NCBI RefSeq assembly: GCF_900104095.1 | Contig: NZ_FNJO01000014.1 | Span: forward strand, 1-64,000 | Source: Ralstonia sp. 25mfcol4.1 | GTDB taxonomy: Bacteria > Pseudomonadota > Gammaproteobacteria > Burkholderiales > Burkholderiaceae | Direction of reading: 5' to 3' | Length of the DNA: 64,000 bases | Shown here: in pieces, positions 6,801 to 15,512 of the stretch | Layout: each line of letters starts with the position of its first letter | How positions within the stretch are numbered: the first letter of the stretch is position 1 | Notes under the pieces: model-generated | Databases searched by the model: none | Told to the model about the DNA's origin: nothing | Seen by the model: the letters and a program-made list of their open reading frames with translations, nothing else | Program-made: the position numbers and the translations under genes

Positions 6801-9080
6801 ATGGGCCCCTACAAGAAACTATGGTTCACGCTGATCGCCGTGCTGGCGATCACGTTCGCGCTCCTTGGCTACTACGGCGCCGAGGTCTACCGGCAGCAGC
6901 CGCCCATCCCGGCGCAGGTCGTCACCACTGACGGCGCGAAGCTGTTCACCGCCGAGGACATCCTCGACGGCCAGACCGCCTGGCAGTCGGTGGGCGGCAT
7001 GCAGCTTGGCTCGATCTGGGGCCACGGTGCCTACCAGGCGCCCGACTGGACGGCCGACTGGCTGCACCGCGAACTCACCGCGTGGCTGGACCTGGCCGCA
7101 CGCGAGCGATTCGGCAAGGACTTTGCCGTGCTCGACGCCGGCGACCAGGCCATGCTGCGCGCGCACCTGAAGGCCGAATACCGTGGCAACCACACCGACG
7201 CCGGCAACGTGCTGACCGTGTCGCCACGCCGCGCCAAGGCCATCGAGATGACGGCCGGCTATTACCAGCGCCTGTTCTCCGACGCGCCCGAACTGCACAA
7301 GAGCCGGGAGAGTTTCGCGATGAAGGAAAACACGCTGCCCTCGCCCGAGCGGCGCGTGCAGCTCACGCATTTCTTCTTCTGGACAGCGTGGGCCGCCGCC
7401 ACCGACCGTCCCGGCCACACCGCCACCTACACCAACAACTGGCCGCATGAACCGCTGATCGACAATCGCCCGACCGCCGAGAACGTGGTCTGGTCGGTGG
7501 CCAGCGTCGTGGTGCTGCTGGCCGGCGTGGGTCTGCTGATCTGGGCGTGGGCGTTCCTGCGCGGCAAGGAAGAGCCGCTGCCGCCCGCGCCGGCCCGCGA
7601 TCCGCTGTCGACCTTTGCGCTGACACCCTCGCAACGCGCGCTGGGCAAGTACGTGTTCCTGGTGGTGGCGCTGTTCGCGTTCCAGGTGCTGATCGGCGGC
7701 TTCACCGCGCACTACACCGTCGAGGGCCAGAAGTTCTACGGCATCGACATGTCGCAGTGGTTCCCGTACGCGCTGGTTCGCACCTGGCATATCCAGAGCG
7801 CGCTGTTCTGGATCGCCACGGGCTTCCTCGCGGCCGGCCTGTTCCTGGCGCCGCTGATCAACGGCGGGAAGGATCCGAAGTACCAGCGGCTGGGCGTGGA
7901 CATCCTGTTCTGGGCGCTGGTGGTGGTCGTGGTGGGCTCGTTCACGGGCAACTACCTGGCCATCGCGCAGAAGATGCCGGCCCACCTGAATTTCTGGCTG
8001 GGCCATCAGGGCTATGAGTATGTGGACCTGGGCCGCCTGTGGCAGATCGGCAAGCTGGCCGGGATCGTGATCTGGCTGGTGCTGATGCTGCGCGGCATCG
8101 CCCCGGCGCTCAAGGCACGCAGCGGGGCCGACAAGAACCTGCTGGCGCTGCTGACGTCGTCGGTGGTGGCCATCGGCCTGTTCTACGGCGCGGGCCTGTT
8201 CTACGGCGAACGCACCAGCCTCACGGTGATGGAGTACTGGCGCTGGTGGGTGGTCCACCTGTGGGTGGAAGGTTTCTTCGAGGTCTTTGCCACCACGGCG
8301 CTGGCCTTCGTCTTCTCCACGCTGGGCCTGGTGTCGCGCCCGATGGCCACTGCGGCCAGCCTGGCCTCGGCCTCGCTGTTCATGCTCGGCGGCATCCCGG
8401 GCACCTTCCACCATCTGTACTTTGCCGGCACCACCACGCCCGTGATGGCCATCGGCGCCACGTTCTCGGCGCTGGAAGTCATGCCGCTGATCGTGCTGGG
8501 CCATGAGGCCTGGGAAAACTGGCGACTCAAGGAACGCGCCCCGTGGATGAACAACCTGCGCTGGCCGGTGATGTGCTTCACGGCCGTGGCGTTCTGGAAC
8601 ATGCTCGGCGCCGGCGTGTTCGGCTTCATGATCAACCCGCCGATCTCGCTGTATTACGTGCAGGGCCTCAATACCACGCCGGTCCACGCGCACGCCGCGC
8701 TGTTCGGGGTCTATGGCTTCCTGGCGCTCGGCTTCACGCTGCTGGTGCTGCGTTACGTCCGCCCGGACTACAAGCTGAGCCCGCGCATGATGTCGATCGC
8801 GTTCTGGGGCCTGAACGGCGGCCTGGTGCTGATGATCGCCACCAGCCTGCTGCCGGTGGGCATCATCCAGGCGCTGGCCAGCATCCGCGAAGGGCTCTGG
8901 TACGCGCGCAGCGAAGCGTTCGTGCAGCAGCCGATCCTGCAGACGCTGCGCTGGGTACGCACCTTCGGCGACGTGGTCTTCCTGGTGGGCGCCCTGACCT
9001 TCGCGCTGCAAGTGGTGCTGGGGCTGCTGTCGCACGGCCCGGCACGCGAGGTGCCGGAAGGCCGTCTCGCTCGTCAGTAA
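6801..9080 (+). CDS. norB: Quinol-dependent nitric oxide reductase NorB (qNOR)
   Basis: A 759-residue inner-membrane enzyme reducing two NO to N2O with quinol electrons. The length is that of the single-subunit qNOR: a periplasmic N-terminal domain (about residues 35-210) fused to a heme-copper-oxidase-like core with about a dozen membrane segments. The qNOR signature YTNNWPHEPL is present, as are conserved histidines in RTWHIQ, HLWVEGFFE, FHHLYFAG and HAHAALFG. The N-terminal domain has no CXXCH heme c site, as expected for qNOR and unlike cNOR. It is the second gene of the norA-norB operon and ends in a strong terminator. Confidence 0.95.
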   Translation: MGPYKKLWFTLIAVLAITFALLGYYGAEVYRQQPPIPAQVVTTDGAKLFTAEDILDGQTAWQSVGGMQLGSIWGHGAYQAPDWTADWLHRELTAWLDLAARERFGKDFAVLDAGDQAMLRAHLKAEYRGNHTDAGNVLTVSPRRAKAIEMTAGYYQRLFSDAPELHKSRESFAMKENTLPSPERRVQLTHFFFWTAWAAATDRPGHTATYTNNWPHEPLIDNRPTAENVVWSVASVVVLLAGVGLLIWAWAFLRGKEEPLPPAPARDPLSTFALTPSQRALGKYVFLVVALFAFQVLIGGFTAHYTVEGQKFYGIDMSQWFPYALVRTWHIQSALFWIATGFLAAGLFLAPLINGGKDPKYQRLGVDILFWALVVVVVGSFTGNYLAIAQKMPAHLNFWLGHQGYEYVDLGRLWQIGKLAGIVIWLVLMLRGIAPALKARSGADKNLLALLTSSVVAIGLFYGAGLFYGERTSLTVMEYWRWWVVHLWVEGFFEVFATTALAFVFSTLGLVSRPMATAASLASASLFMLGGIPGTFHHLYFAGTTTPVMAIGATFSALEVMPLIVLGHEAWENWRLKERAPWMNNLRWPVMCFTAVAFWNMLGAGVFGFMINPPISLYYVQGLNTTPVHAHAALFGVYGFLALGFTLLVLRYVRPDYKLSPRMMSIAFWGLNGGLVLMIATSLLPVGIIQALASIREGLWYARSEAFVQQPILQTLRWVRTFGDVVFLVGALTFALQVVLGLLSHGPAREVPEGRLARQ

Positions 9081-9106
9081 CGCCGTAACGCCGTAACGCC
9101 GGCAGG

Positions 9107-9144
9107 AAGCCGCCGTGCGGCTGTCGGGGCCCGGCGGCTTTTTT
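9107..9144 (+). terminator. Rho-independent terminator of norA-norB
   Basis: AAGCCGCC (9107-9114) pairs with GGCGGCTT (9133-9140), and the transcript continues into TTTT. Just before it, the octamer TAACGCCG occurs three times in tandem (9078-9101), overlapping the norB stop codon. Confidence 0.8.
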
Positions 9145-9165
9145 GCATCGATCGGCAGACGACAT

Positions 9166-10788
9166 TCACCAGGCATCGAGCCGCCAGCCTTCGTCGGTGG
9201 CCAGCAGGCGGTCGGTCAATGCCAGGCCGTCCATAAAGAAATCGTCGTGCGATACCACGACGAGGGCGCCCTGGTAGCCCCGCAGCATCGTTTCCAGCGC
9301 CTGAGCCGACTGAAGATCCAGATGGTTGCTCGGTTCGTCGAGCAACAGCAGTTGCGGCGGCGGGTTGGCGTAGAGGGTGCAGGCCAGCGATGCCTTCAGC
9401 CGTTCGCCGCCGCTCAGCGCGCCGCTGGGGGCGGCGATCTTCTGCGCATCGAGCCCGAGTTGCGCCAGCAGCATGCGCAGGTTTGCCTCGGCGGCCGTGC
9501 AGTTCGCCGCCTGCATCTGCGCCAGGACTGACTGCTCCGGATCGAGATTGGCCAGTTGCTGGTCCAGGTAGACCGTCCCGGCCGAACGCCTGCAGGTGCC
9601 GGCCAACGGGGCAAACTGGCCTGCCAGCGTCTTCAGCAGCGTGGATTTTCCGCAACCGTTCGGCCCGACCACGCCCACGCGCTGCCTGGCCGTCACGGTC
9701 AGGCTGATGCTGCGGGTGGCGCCCACCACGAACGGTAGCGCCACCGCGTCAAGCTCGGCCAACCGCCGGTGCGCGGCCTGCGGACCCTGAGCGACCGGCA
9801 CGCCGTGAAGTGTGATGTGTACCGCGTCTTCCACCTGCTGCGCGGCTTCGCGCACGCGCCGGTCCAGATCGGCCTGGCTGGCGGCTTGTTGCAGGCGCAG
9901 CTTGCCGGCGGACACTTCGCTGCGCGCCTTCTGGCCGCCGAGCAGGATTTTGGCCTGGTTCGCGGCTTTCCCCTCCCGGTTGCCGCGCGCCCGGCGCCGC
10001 GCCTGACGCTCGCGCTGATCCTGCATCGACCGTTGCTCGCGCCTGCGTTCGCGCTTGCGCTGGTCAAGCTGATCGATCGCGTGCTGCCGCTCGTCGGCCT
10101 TGCATTGGGCGTAGAACGTGTAGTTGCCGCCGTAGCTGCGCAGCCCCAGCGAGGACAGCTCCACGATGCGCGGCAGGGTATCCAGAAGCGCCCGGTCGTG
10201 GCTCAGCACCAGCAGACCGCGCGGCCACTGCTGCAATTGATCGATCAGCGCCCGACGCGCGGGACGGTCGAGGTGGTTGCTGGGCTCGTCCAGGATCAGG
10301 AAATCCGCTTCGGACAACATGGCGCCGATCAGCGCCACCCGCATGGCCTCGCCGCCGCTCAGGGTGTCGGCAGTCGTCGCCGCATCGAGATGACCCAGGC
10401 CGCTGCGATCGAGTGCCTGTTGCAGCCGCTGCCGCACATCCCAGCCGCTGCCCACGGTATCGAAATCGTCGGGGGCGCTGCTGCCCGCCTCGATCCGCGC
10501 CAGCGCGTCAAGCGTGTGCTGTACCCCGGCCAGGCCGGCCACGGTGGCATCGGCAGGCGGCGCCACCTGCTGGGGCAGATAGCGCACACTGCCGGAGCGC
10601 AGGCAGCGCCCGCGCGTGGCCGGCAACTGTCCCGCCAGAATCCGGGCCAGCACGGATTTCCCCGCACCATTGCGGCCGACCAGGCCGGTGGGGCGCTGGT
10701 CGAACGTCTCGTCGAGATCGGAGAAAAGGCGCCTGCCATCGGGCAGGACATAGGACAGGCCTTCGAGCCTGAGATAGGGATCGGTCAT
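9166..10788 (-). CDS. ABC-F family ATPase (translation factor type)
   Basis: A 540-residue soluble protein with two ABC ATPase domains and no membrane segment. The first Walker A is GRNGAGKS (38-45), the second GPNGCGKS (about 373-380), and each half has an LSGGE signature. Between them is a basic, arginine-rich linker (KRERRREQRS and following), the P-site tRNA interaction motif region of ABC-F proteins. ABC-F members act on ribosomes, some giving antibiotic resistance; I cannot tell which subgroup this is. It stands alone between norB and nirE, converging with norB. Confidence 0.85.
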   Translation of the reverse strand: MTDPYLRLEGLSYVLPDGRRLFSDLDETFDQRPTGLVGRNGAGKSVLARILAGQLPATRGRCLRSGSVRYLPQQVAPPADATVAGLAGVQHTLDALARIEAGSSAPDDFDTVGSGWDVRQRLQQALDRSGLGHLDAATTADTLSGGEAMRVALIGAMLSEADFLILDEPSNHLDRPARRALIDQLQQWPRGLLVLSHDRALLDTLPRIVELSSLGLRSYGGNYTFYAQCKADERQHAIDQLDQRKRERRREQRSMQDQRERQARRRARGNREGKAANQAKILLGGQKARSEVSAGKLRLQQAASQADLDRRVREAAQQVEDAVHITLHGVPVAQGPQAAHRRLAELDAVALPFVVGATRSISLTVTARQRVGVVGPNGCGKSTLLKTLAGQFAPLAGTCRRSAGTVYLDQQLANLDPEQSVLAQMQAANCTAAEANLRMLLAQLGLDAQKIAAPSGALSGGERLKASLACTLYANPPPQLLLLDEPSNHLDLQSAQALETMLRGYQGALVVVSHDDFFMDGLALTDRLLATDEGWRLDAW

Positions 10789-10912
10789 GCATGGATTCCA
10801 GAGATGCCAGGAACTCCCCCAGCTTGCGGGGGCGGGTGGAGACTGGCCGTCTTGTCGACGGCGGCATCAATGGCGCATGGGACCAATACCTCTGTGTTGG
10901 GTGATCAGGCGG

Positions 10913-11797
10913 CTATTGTAATAGGGATGAAAGAATCTTGCGTGGCTGGCTCCCCGCCCCCTCTCCCGCTGGCGGGAGCGGAGAGACAATCGCAGGGCGA
11001 TGCAGCGCCGCCGCCACCACTTCCCCAACGACGATGATCGACGGGCTCGCCAGCCCCGCGCCCACGGCATCGGTCAGCTTCCCCAGCGTGCCAGCCCAGC
11101 TGCGCTGATCGGCGCAGCTGGCGTGCATCACTACCCCGGCCGGCATGTCCGGCCGCATCCCGGCCCGCAGCAGCGCCGCGCGGATCGACGCAATGCGATG
11201 CATGCCCATATAGATCACCAGCGTGGTGCCGCTGGCCGCCAGCGCCCGCCAGTCCGGTTCGCCATCGCCGCGCGTATGGGCGGTGACGAACGTCACGCCA
11301 TGGCAATGGGCACGATGGGTCAGCGCGATACCGAGCGCCTGCGCGGCGGCCAGGCCGCTGCTGATGCCGTTGACCACCTCGACATCGAGCCCGTGCCCGC
11401 GCAGGAACGCCGCTTCCTCGCCGCCCCGGCCGAACATCAGCGGATCGCCACCCTTGACGCGCGCCACGCAGCGTCCCGCCAATGCATGCGCCAAGGTCTG
11501 GGCGTGGATGCTGGCCTGACTGACCGAGCAACGTCCGCCGCGCTTGCCGACGGAAACGATCTCGGTGCCCGGGCTTGCGTAGCACGTCATCATGTCGGGC
11601 ACCAGATCGTCGATCAGCCAGACCTGCGCTTCCGACAGCGCCCGCGCGGCCTTGACCGTCACCAGGTCCGGATCGCCGGGGCCGACACCCACCAGCCAGA
11701 CCTTGCCCGTTTTCGGGCCCTCGGCGCCCTGCCGCGCTTCTCTTTCCTGCCCCTCTCGCGCCTGGCGCGGGCCGTCCGTGTTCCACCGTTTCGTCAT
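10913..11797 (-). CDS. nirE: Uroporphyrinogen-III C-methyltransferase NirE (CobA family)
   Basis: A 294-residue SAM-dependent enzyme making precorrin-2 for heme d1 (and siroheme or cobalamin). The VGVGPGDPDLVT and VKGGDPLMFGRGGEE motifs are those of SUMT. The position at the end of the nir cluster, 13 bases after nirN, supports NirE. The enzyme core spans about residues 31-270. The first 30 residues are charged and unlike the family. The last 23 (from SPLPPAGEG) are encoded by a GC-rich palindromic repeat at 10951-10985 and the sequence after it. The extension looks acquired and should be dispensable for the fold, which is inference. Confidence 0.88.
   Translation of the reverse strand: MTKRWNTDGPRQAREGQEREARQGAEGPKTGKVWLVGVGPGDPDLVTVKAARALSEAQVWLIDDLVPDMMTCYASPGTEIVSVGKRGGRCSVSQASIHAQTLAHALAGRCVARVKGGDPLMFGRGGEEAAFLRGHGLDVEVVNGISSGLAAAQALGIALTHRAHCHGVTFVTAHTRGDGEPDWRALAASGTTLVIYMGMHRIASIRAALLRAGMRPDMPAGVVMHASCADQRSWAGTLGKLTDAVGAGLASPSIIVVGEVVAAALHRPAIVSPLPPAGEGAGSQPRKILSSLLQ
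10951..10985. repeat. GC-rich palindromic repeat inside the nirE 3' end
   Basis: CTCCCGC-TG-GCGGGAG (10963-10978), flanked by C-rich and G-rich sequence, belongs to the same family as the elements near 20.4, 30.35 and 33.6 kb. Here it is read as the C-terminal tail of NirE. Confidence 0.65.
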
Positions 11798-11810
11798 GTC
11801 ATCTCCCGGT

Positions 11811-13310
11811 TCAATGGCTGGTGCCCGAAGAACGCGTGGTCTTGTTGAAGACGTTGTACTTGCCCACCGGCTTGTCCATCGGCAATCGCTTAATTTCCTG
11901 CAGCGTGGCCGCGTCGTAGACCACGATGGCGCCCTTGTCTTCCATCAGGCTGACCAGCGCATAGCGCCCATCGCGCGTGAACTCCACATGCGCCGCCGTC
12001 CGGCCGGGCGAAGGCGTGACGCTGCCCACCACCTTCAGCGTCTGCTTGTCGATGATCTGTAGCGTGTCGCGGCGCGGGCTCATCATGGCGTCGGTCCATG
12101 CATAGGGCGTGGCCTCGTGGCTGCGCAGAAAGAATCCCGGGCCATTCGTGGCGATGGTGGCCACGGTCTGCCAGGTCTGCATGTCGATCACGCTCAGCGC
12201 GCCCTGCTTGAGGTTGGGCGACGCCATCACGTCGCGCCCGTCACGCTGCCAGGTGATGCCGCTGCCCAGGTGCGGCATGCCGGACAAGGCCAGGTCCGCT
12301 ACCTTGCGGCCGGCGTCGAGATCGATCACCTGGCCCGCGCCGCCGCGCGAGGCGCCCAGGATATGGCGATACGGCTGGTCGAAGAAGAAGTCGTCGAGCA
12401 CGTCGTCCAGCGCGATCACGCGCGGTTCCAGCGAGGTGTAGGGAATCTCCCAGACCTCGGGGATATCGCGCAGCGCGGCGATAAACGAGCCACGCGGCGC
12501 GGCATCGTAAACCGCCGAAACGCGCGACGCCTTGCCGTTTGCCCCCGTCACGGGATACACCCGCGCCAGCGACAGGTCATCGGCACGCAGCAGCACCATG
12601 GTCTGCGGCAGCGTGTTGCCGGCCAGCACCCATTTGCCGTCGTCGCTGACCGCCACATTGCGCGTGTTCAGCCCCGCGCGTGTCTCGGCCACCAGCGTCA
12701 GGTTCCACAGGTCGTACTTGCTGATCCAGCCGTCACGGCTGGCCACATAGACATAGCGGCCGTCACGGCTGAACTTGGGGCCGCCGTGCAGCGCAAAGCG
12801 CGTCTGGAAGCGGTGGATCGGCTCCAGCTTGTCGCCATCGAGCACGCTCAGGTGGTGGCTGCCCGATTCCACCACCAGGAACAGGTTCGATGGATCGGCG
12901 CGGAAGACCGGCTTGTCCGGCAGGCTGCCCGGCGCGTGATAGGCCACGCGCGACGCGCGGATGTCTGCTGCCTCCCAGTGCGGCGCCTGCGCCGGCGCCG
13001 TCCGCAGCCAGGTGGCGATCCGGTCCAGCGTGGCCTCCGGCAACTGGCCGGCAAAGCCCGGCATCTGCGTGGCGGCCCGGCCATGACGCAGTACATCGCG
13101 CAAGGCATCGGGCTTGAGCCGCTCCAGGCTCTCCGGCAGCAGCGCCGGCCCCATGCCGCCGAGCCGGTCGGCGCCGTGGCAGGCCGCGCAATGCTGCTGG
13201 AAGGCTGCATCCGGGCCGGACAACGGACCGGACGCCGTGGACGCCGTGCCGGCATGCGCAGCCGTCCACGCGCACGCCGCCGTCGCCAGCCCCGCAATCA
13301 GTCGTTTCAT
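11811..13310 (-). CDS. nirN: NirN: c-type cytochrome with d1-type beta-propeller
   Basis: A 499-residue periplasmic protein paralogous to NirS. A signal peptide (about residues 1-20) is followed by a cytochrome c domain with heme site CAACH (41-45). A C-terminal eight-bladed d1-like domain follows, with repeats such as FSRDGRYVYVASRDGW. NirN is the dihydro-heme d1 dehydrogenase of the last heme d1 maturation step. Its start overlaps the nirJ stop by four bases (ATGA), indicating translational coupling. NirF has the same propeller but no CXXCH, and NirS is encoded separately, so NirN is the best call. Confidence 0.88.
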   Translation of the reverse strand: MKRLIAGLATAACAWTAAHAGTASTASGPLSGPDAAFQQHCAACHGADRLGGMGPALLPESLERLKPDALRDVLRHGRAATQMPGFAGQLPEATLDRIATWLRTAPAQAPHWEAADIRASRVAYHAPGSLPDKPVFRADPSNLFLVVESGSHHLSVLDGDKLEPIHRFQTRFALHGGPKFSRDGRYVYVASRDGWISKYDLWNLTLVAETRAGLNTRNVAVSDDGKWVLAGNTLPQTMVLLRADDLSLARVYPVTGANGKASRVSAVYDAAPRGSFIAALRDIPEVWEIPYTSLEPRVIALDDVLDDFFFDQPYRHILGASRGGAGQVIDLDAGRKVADLALSGMPHLGSGITWQRDGRDVMASPNLKQGALSVIDMQTWQTVATIATNGPGFFLRSHEATPYAWTDAMMSPRRDTLQIIDKQTLKVVGSVTPSPGRTAAHVEFTRDGRYALVSLMEDKGAIVVYDAATLQEIKRLPMDKPVGKYNVFNKTTRSSGTSH

Positions 13311-14470
13311 GCCGCGACCTCCCGGCCGAGCGGATCGGCGATTTCCTCATCGGACAGATAACAGCCCGGATCTTCGGCCCACGGATTGCCGCTGACGGCA
13401 TAGGCCCGCACGCGCGTGTTGCCGTTGCAGATCTCGCGATGGGCGCAGGTGGCGCAGCGCCCTTCCAGCGGCCGGGGGTTCGACTTGAGTCCGCGCATCA
13501 ACGGATGGCTGCGATCGTCCCAGATATCGGCGAACGCCCGCTCTCGTACGTTGCCGATCGACACATGCCACCACATGGTGTCCGGATGCACATTGCCAAG
13601 GTTGTCGATATTGGCCACGCCCACCCCCGTGGCATTACCGCCCCAGTTGACCAGGCGTTGGCGCATGTCCGCCAGCCGGTCGGGCTGGCGCCGGGCGATC
13701 CAGTGCAGCAGGCCGACGCCATCGGCATCGTTGTTGCCCGTGACGAAATCGCCGGCCCGGCCTTCTTGCGCACGCGCCCAGACATGGTCGAACAGCCAAT
13801 CCACGGCCACGCGCGTATGGGCGTGATGGGCATCGTCGCCGCGGTGGCTGCTGCCACGGCCCGCATAGTTGAAATGCGAGAGATAAAACTTGTCGATGCC
13901 TTCGGCTTCGGTCAGCGCCACCACATCGGGCAACTCGTCGGCATTGGCGTCGGTCAGCGTCATGCGCACACCCACGCGCAGGCCGCATTGGCGGGCCACG
14001 CGCAGCCCGTCCAGCGCCTGCCGGAACGCGCCGGGGCAGCGCCGGAAGCGATCGTGCGTGGCTTCCATGCCGTCCAGGCTCACGCCCACGTAGTCGAAGC
14101 CGGCCACCAGCAGCCGGGCGGCGTGGCGGGTGTCCAGCAGTGTGCCGTTCGACGACAGCGAGAGATGAAAGCCAAGCCGCTTGGCGTGCGCGGCAATCTC
14201 GTACAGGTCTGGCCGCAGCAACGGCTCGCCACCGGACAAAATCAGCGCCGGCACCCTGGCCGCCTTCAGCTGTTCCAGCACGCCGATGGCCTCCGTGGTA
14301 GACAGCTCGCCCTTGAAGTCGGTATCGGCCGACGTGGAATAGCAGTGCTTGCAGTTGAGGTTGCAGCGCCGCACCAGATTCCAGATCACCACCGGGCCAC
14401 TGGCACGGCGCGGCGGTGCTACGGGGCCGCCATCGCGCAATGCCTCCATGAAGCGGGAAACTCTGAACAT
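13307..14470 (-). CDS. nirJ: Heme d1 biosynthesis radical SAM protein NirJ
   Basis: A 387-residue radical SAM enzyme that replaces propionate side chains by oxo groups during heme d1 synthesis. The SAM cluster is C36-x3-C40-x2-C43 (RRCNLNCKHC). A C-terminal cysteine cluster (GRCATCAHREIC and the later GCYL) suits a SPASM-type auxiliary iron-sulfur site. The ATG at 14470 is chosen because GGAG precedes it; longer in-frame starts would run into nirH. It begins three bases after the nirH stop and overlaps nirN by four. Confidence 0.92.
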   Translation of the reverse strand: MFRVSRFMEALRDGGPVAPPRRASGPVVIWNLVRRCNLNCKHCYSTSADTDFKGELSTTEAIGVLEQLKAARVPALILSGGEPLLRPDLYEIAAHAKRLGFHLSLSSNGTLLDTRHAARLLVAGFDYVGVSLDGMEATHDRFRRCPGAFRQALDGLRVARQCGLRVGVRMTLTDANADELPDVVALTEAEGIDKFYLSHFNYAGRGSSHRGDDAHHAHTRVAVDWLFDHVWARAQEGRAGDFVTGNNDADGVGLLHWIARRQPDRLADMRQRLVNWGGNATGVGVANIDNLGNVHPDTMWWHVSIGNVRERAFADIWDDRSHPLMRGLKSNPRPLEGRCATCAHREICNGNTRVRAYAVSGNPWAEDPGCYLSDEEIADPLGREVAA

Positions 14471-14472
14471 GA

Positions 14473-15006
14473 TCAATCTCCGGAAGCCCGCAGGCGCAGG
14501 CCGGTTTTCTTGAGGATGTGGGTGGACCAGAGCACGTCGTGCGCCCGGCATGCGTGGCCCAGCAAATTTCGTATTTCTGCGATGTGCGGAGCGGCTTCTT
14601 CCCGCGTGCGGGCATGGACCATCGCGAACAGGTTGTAGGGCCAGTCTGGCAGCCGGCGTGGCCGCTGGTAGCAATGGCTGACGCACGGCAACGCGCCCAC
14701 GCGCGCGCCCAGTTCGGCAATCCGCGCGTCATCGACATCCCACACCGTCATGCCGTTGGCACGCCAGCCCAGCGCGTAATGGTTCGGCACCGCGCCGACC
14801 CGGCGCAGCACGCCGCGGTCGCGCATGGCCGCGAAGCGGGCCAGCACCTCGGCTTCCGGAATGCCGATCAGGTCGCCCAGCGCCTGCCACGGCGCCGGCA
14901 CCAGCGGCAGTCCGGCCTGCGTGGCCTGGATCAGCGCGCGGTCGATGGCGTCCGGTTCGCTGGCACGGGCGGCAACGGCAAGGGGGATGCTGGGGGTGAT
15001 CGGCAT
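14473..15006 (-). CDS. nirH: Siroheme decarboxylase subunit NirH (Lrp/AsnC fold)
   Basis: A 177-residue member of the NirD/L/G/H family, which decarboxylates 12,18-didecarboxy-siroheme precursors in heme d1 synthesis. The N-terminal winged helix resembles Lrp, and the core has the family motif RRLPDWPYNLFAMVH. It sits between nirG (five bases away) and nirJ (two bases away). The G/H naming is by position after nirDL; sequence alone does not separate them. Confidence 0.82.
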   Translation of the reverse strand: MPITPSIPLAVAARASEPDAIDRALIQATQAGLPLVPAPWQALGDLIGIPEAEVLARFAAMRDRGVLRRVGAVPNHYALGWRANGMTVWDVDDARIAELGARVGALPCVSHCYQRPRRLPDWPYNLFAMVHARTREEAAPHIAEIRNLLGHACRAHDVLWSTHILKKTGLRLRASGD

Positions 15007-15011
15007 GGGCG

Positions 15012-15512
15012 CTATACCGGCAGATAGAGGTTGACGAAGAACTCGCGTTCCTTCGGGAAATGCAGGATCTCGACGCCCGCGCTGGCCTCCATGCGCGCCA
15101 GCACCGCGGGCACGTCGCCCGCCCTGGATACGGCCAGCACGAACCACAGGTTCAGGCGATGCGTTCGCGCGTAGTGATGGGCCACCTCCGGAAAGGCATT
15201 GATGGCCGCGATCACCGCGTCCAGCCGGTCGGCCGGTGCATGGCAGGCGCACAGCACGAACTGGCCGCCGGCGCGCTCGATCTGGAACAGCGGGCCAAAG
15301 CGCGTCAGCACCCCCCGCGCCAGCAGCCCGCGCAGCCGGCCGATCAGCGTGGCTTCGTCGATATCGAGTGCGGCTGCGGCATCGGCATAGGGGCGGGATG
15401 TCAGCGGCAGCCCAAGCTGCAGCGTGTTGATGATCTGCCGGTCGAGCGTATCGAGCGTATCGAGCCTGTCGAGTGCGCCCGGCGCATCGAGACCGGTGGC
15501 GGGGTCGATCAT
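15012..15512 (-). CDS. nirG: Siroheme decarboxylase subunit NirG (Lrp/AsnC fold)
   Basis: A 166-residue NirD/L/G/H-family protein with an Lrp-like helix-turn-helix and a RAM-like domain (RTHRLNLWFVLAVS). It is expected to act with nirDL and nirH in siroheme decarboxylation. Its start overlaps the nirDL stop by four bases (ATGA). Near the N-terminus a nine-base repeat at 15441-15473 encodes LDRLDTLDTLDR, a short low-complexity insertion of no known role. Confidence 0.82.
   Translation of the reverse strand: MIDPATGLDAPGALDRLDTLDTLDRQIINTLQLGLPLTSRPYADAAAALDIDEATLIGRLRGLLARGVLTRFGPLFQIERAGGQFVLCACHAPADRLDAVIAAINAFPEVAHHYARTHRLNLWFVLAVSRAGDVPAVLARMEASAGVEILHFPKEREFFVNLYLPV

Noticed and set aside
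6819-9176. A 785-codon minus-strand open frame opposite norB
   Set aside because: It mirrors norB codon by codon, with no protein-like features; the norB motifs are unambiguous.
11749-11775. A second palindromic repeat at the nirE 5' end
   Set aside because: The CTCGCGC/GCGCGGG match is imperfect and short, so membership in the repeat family is not convincing.
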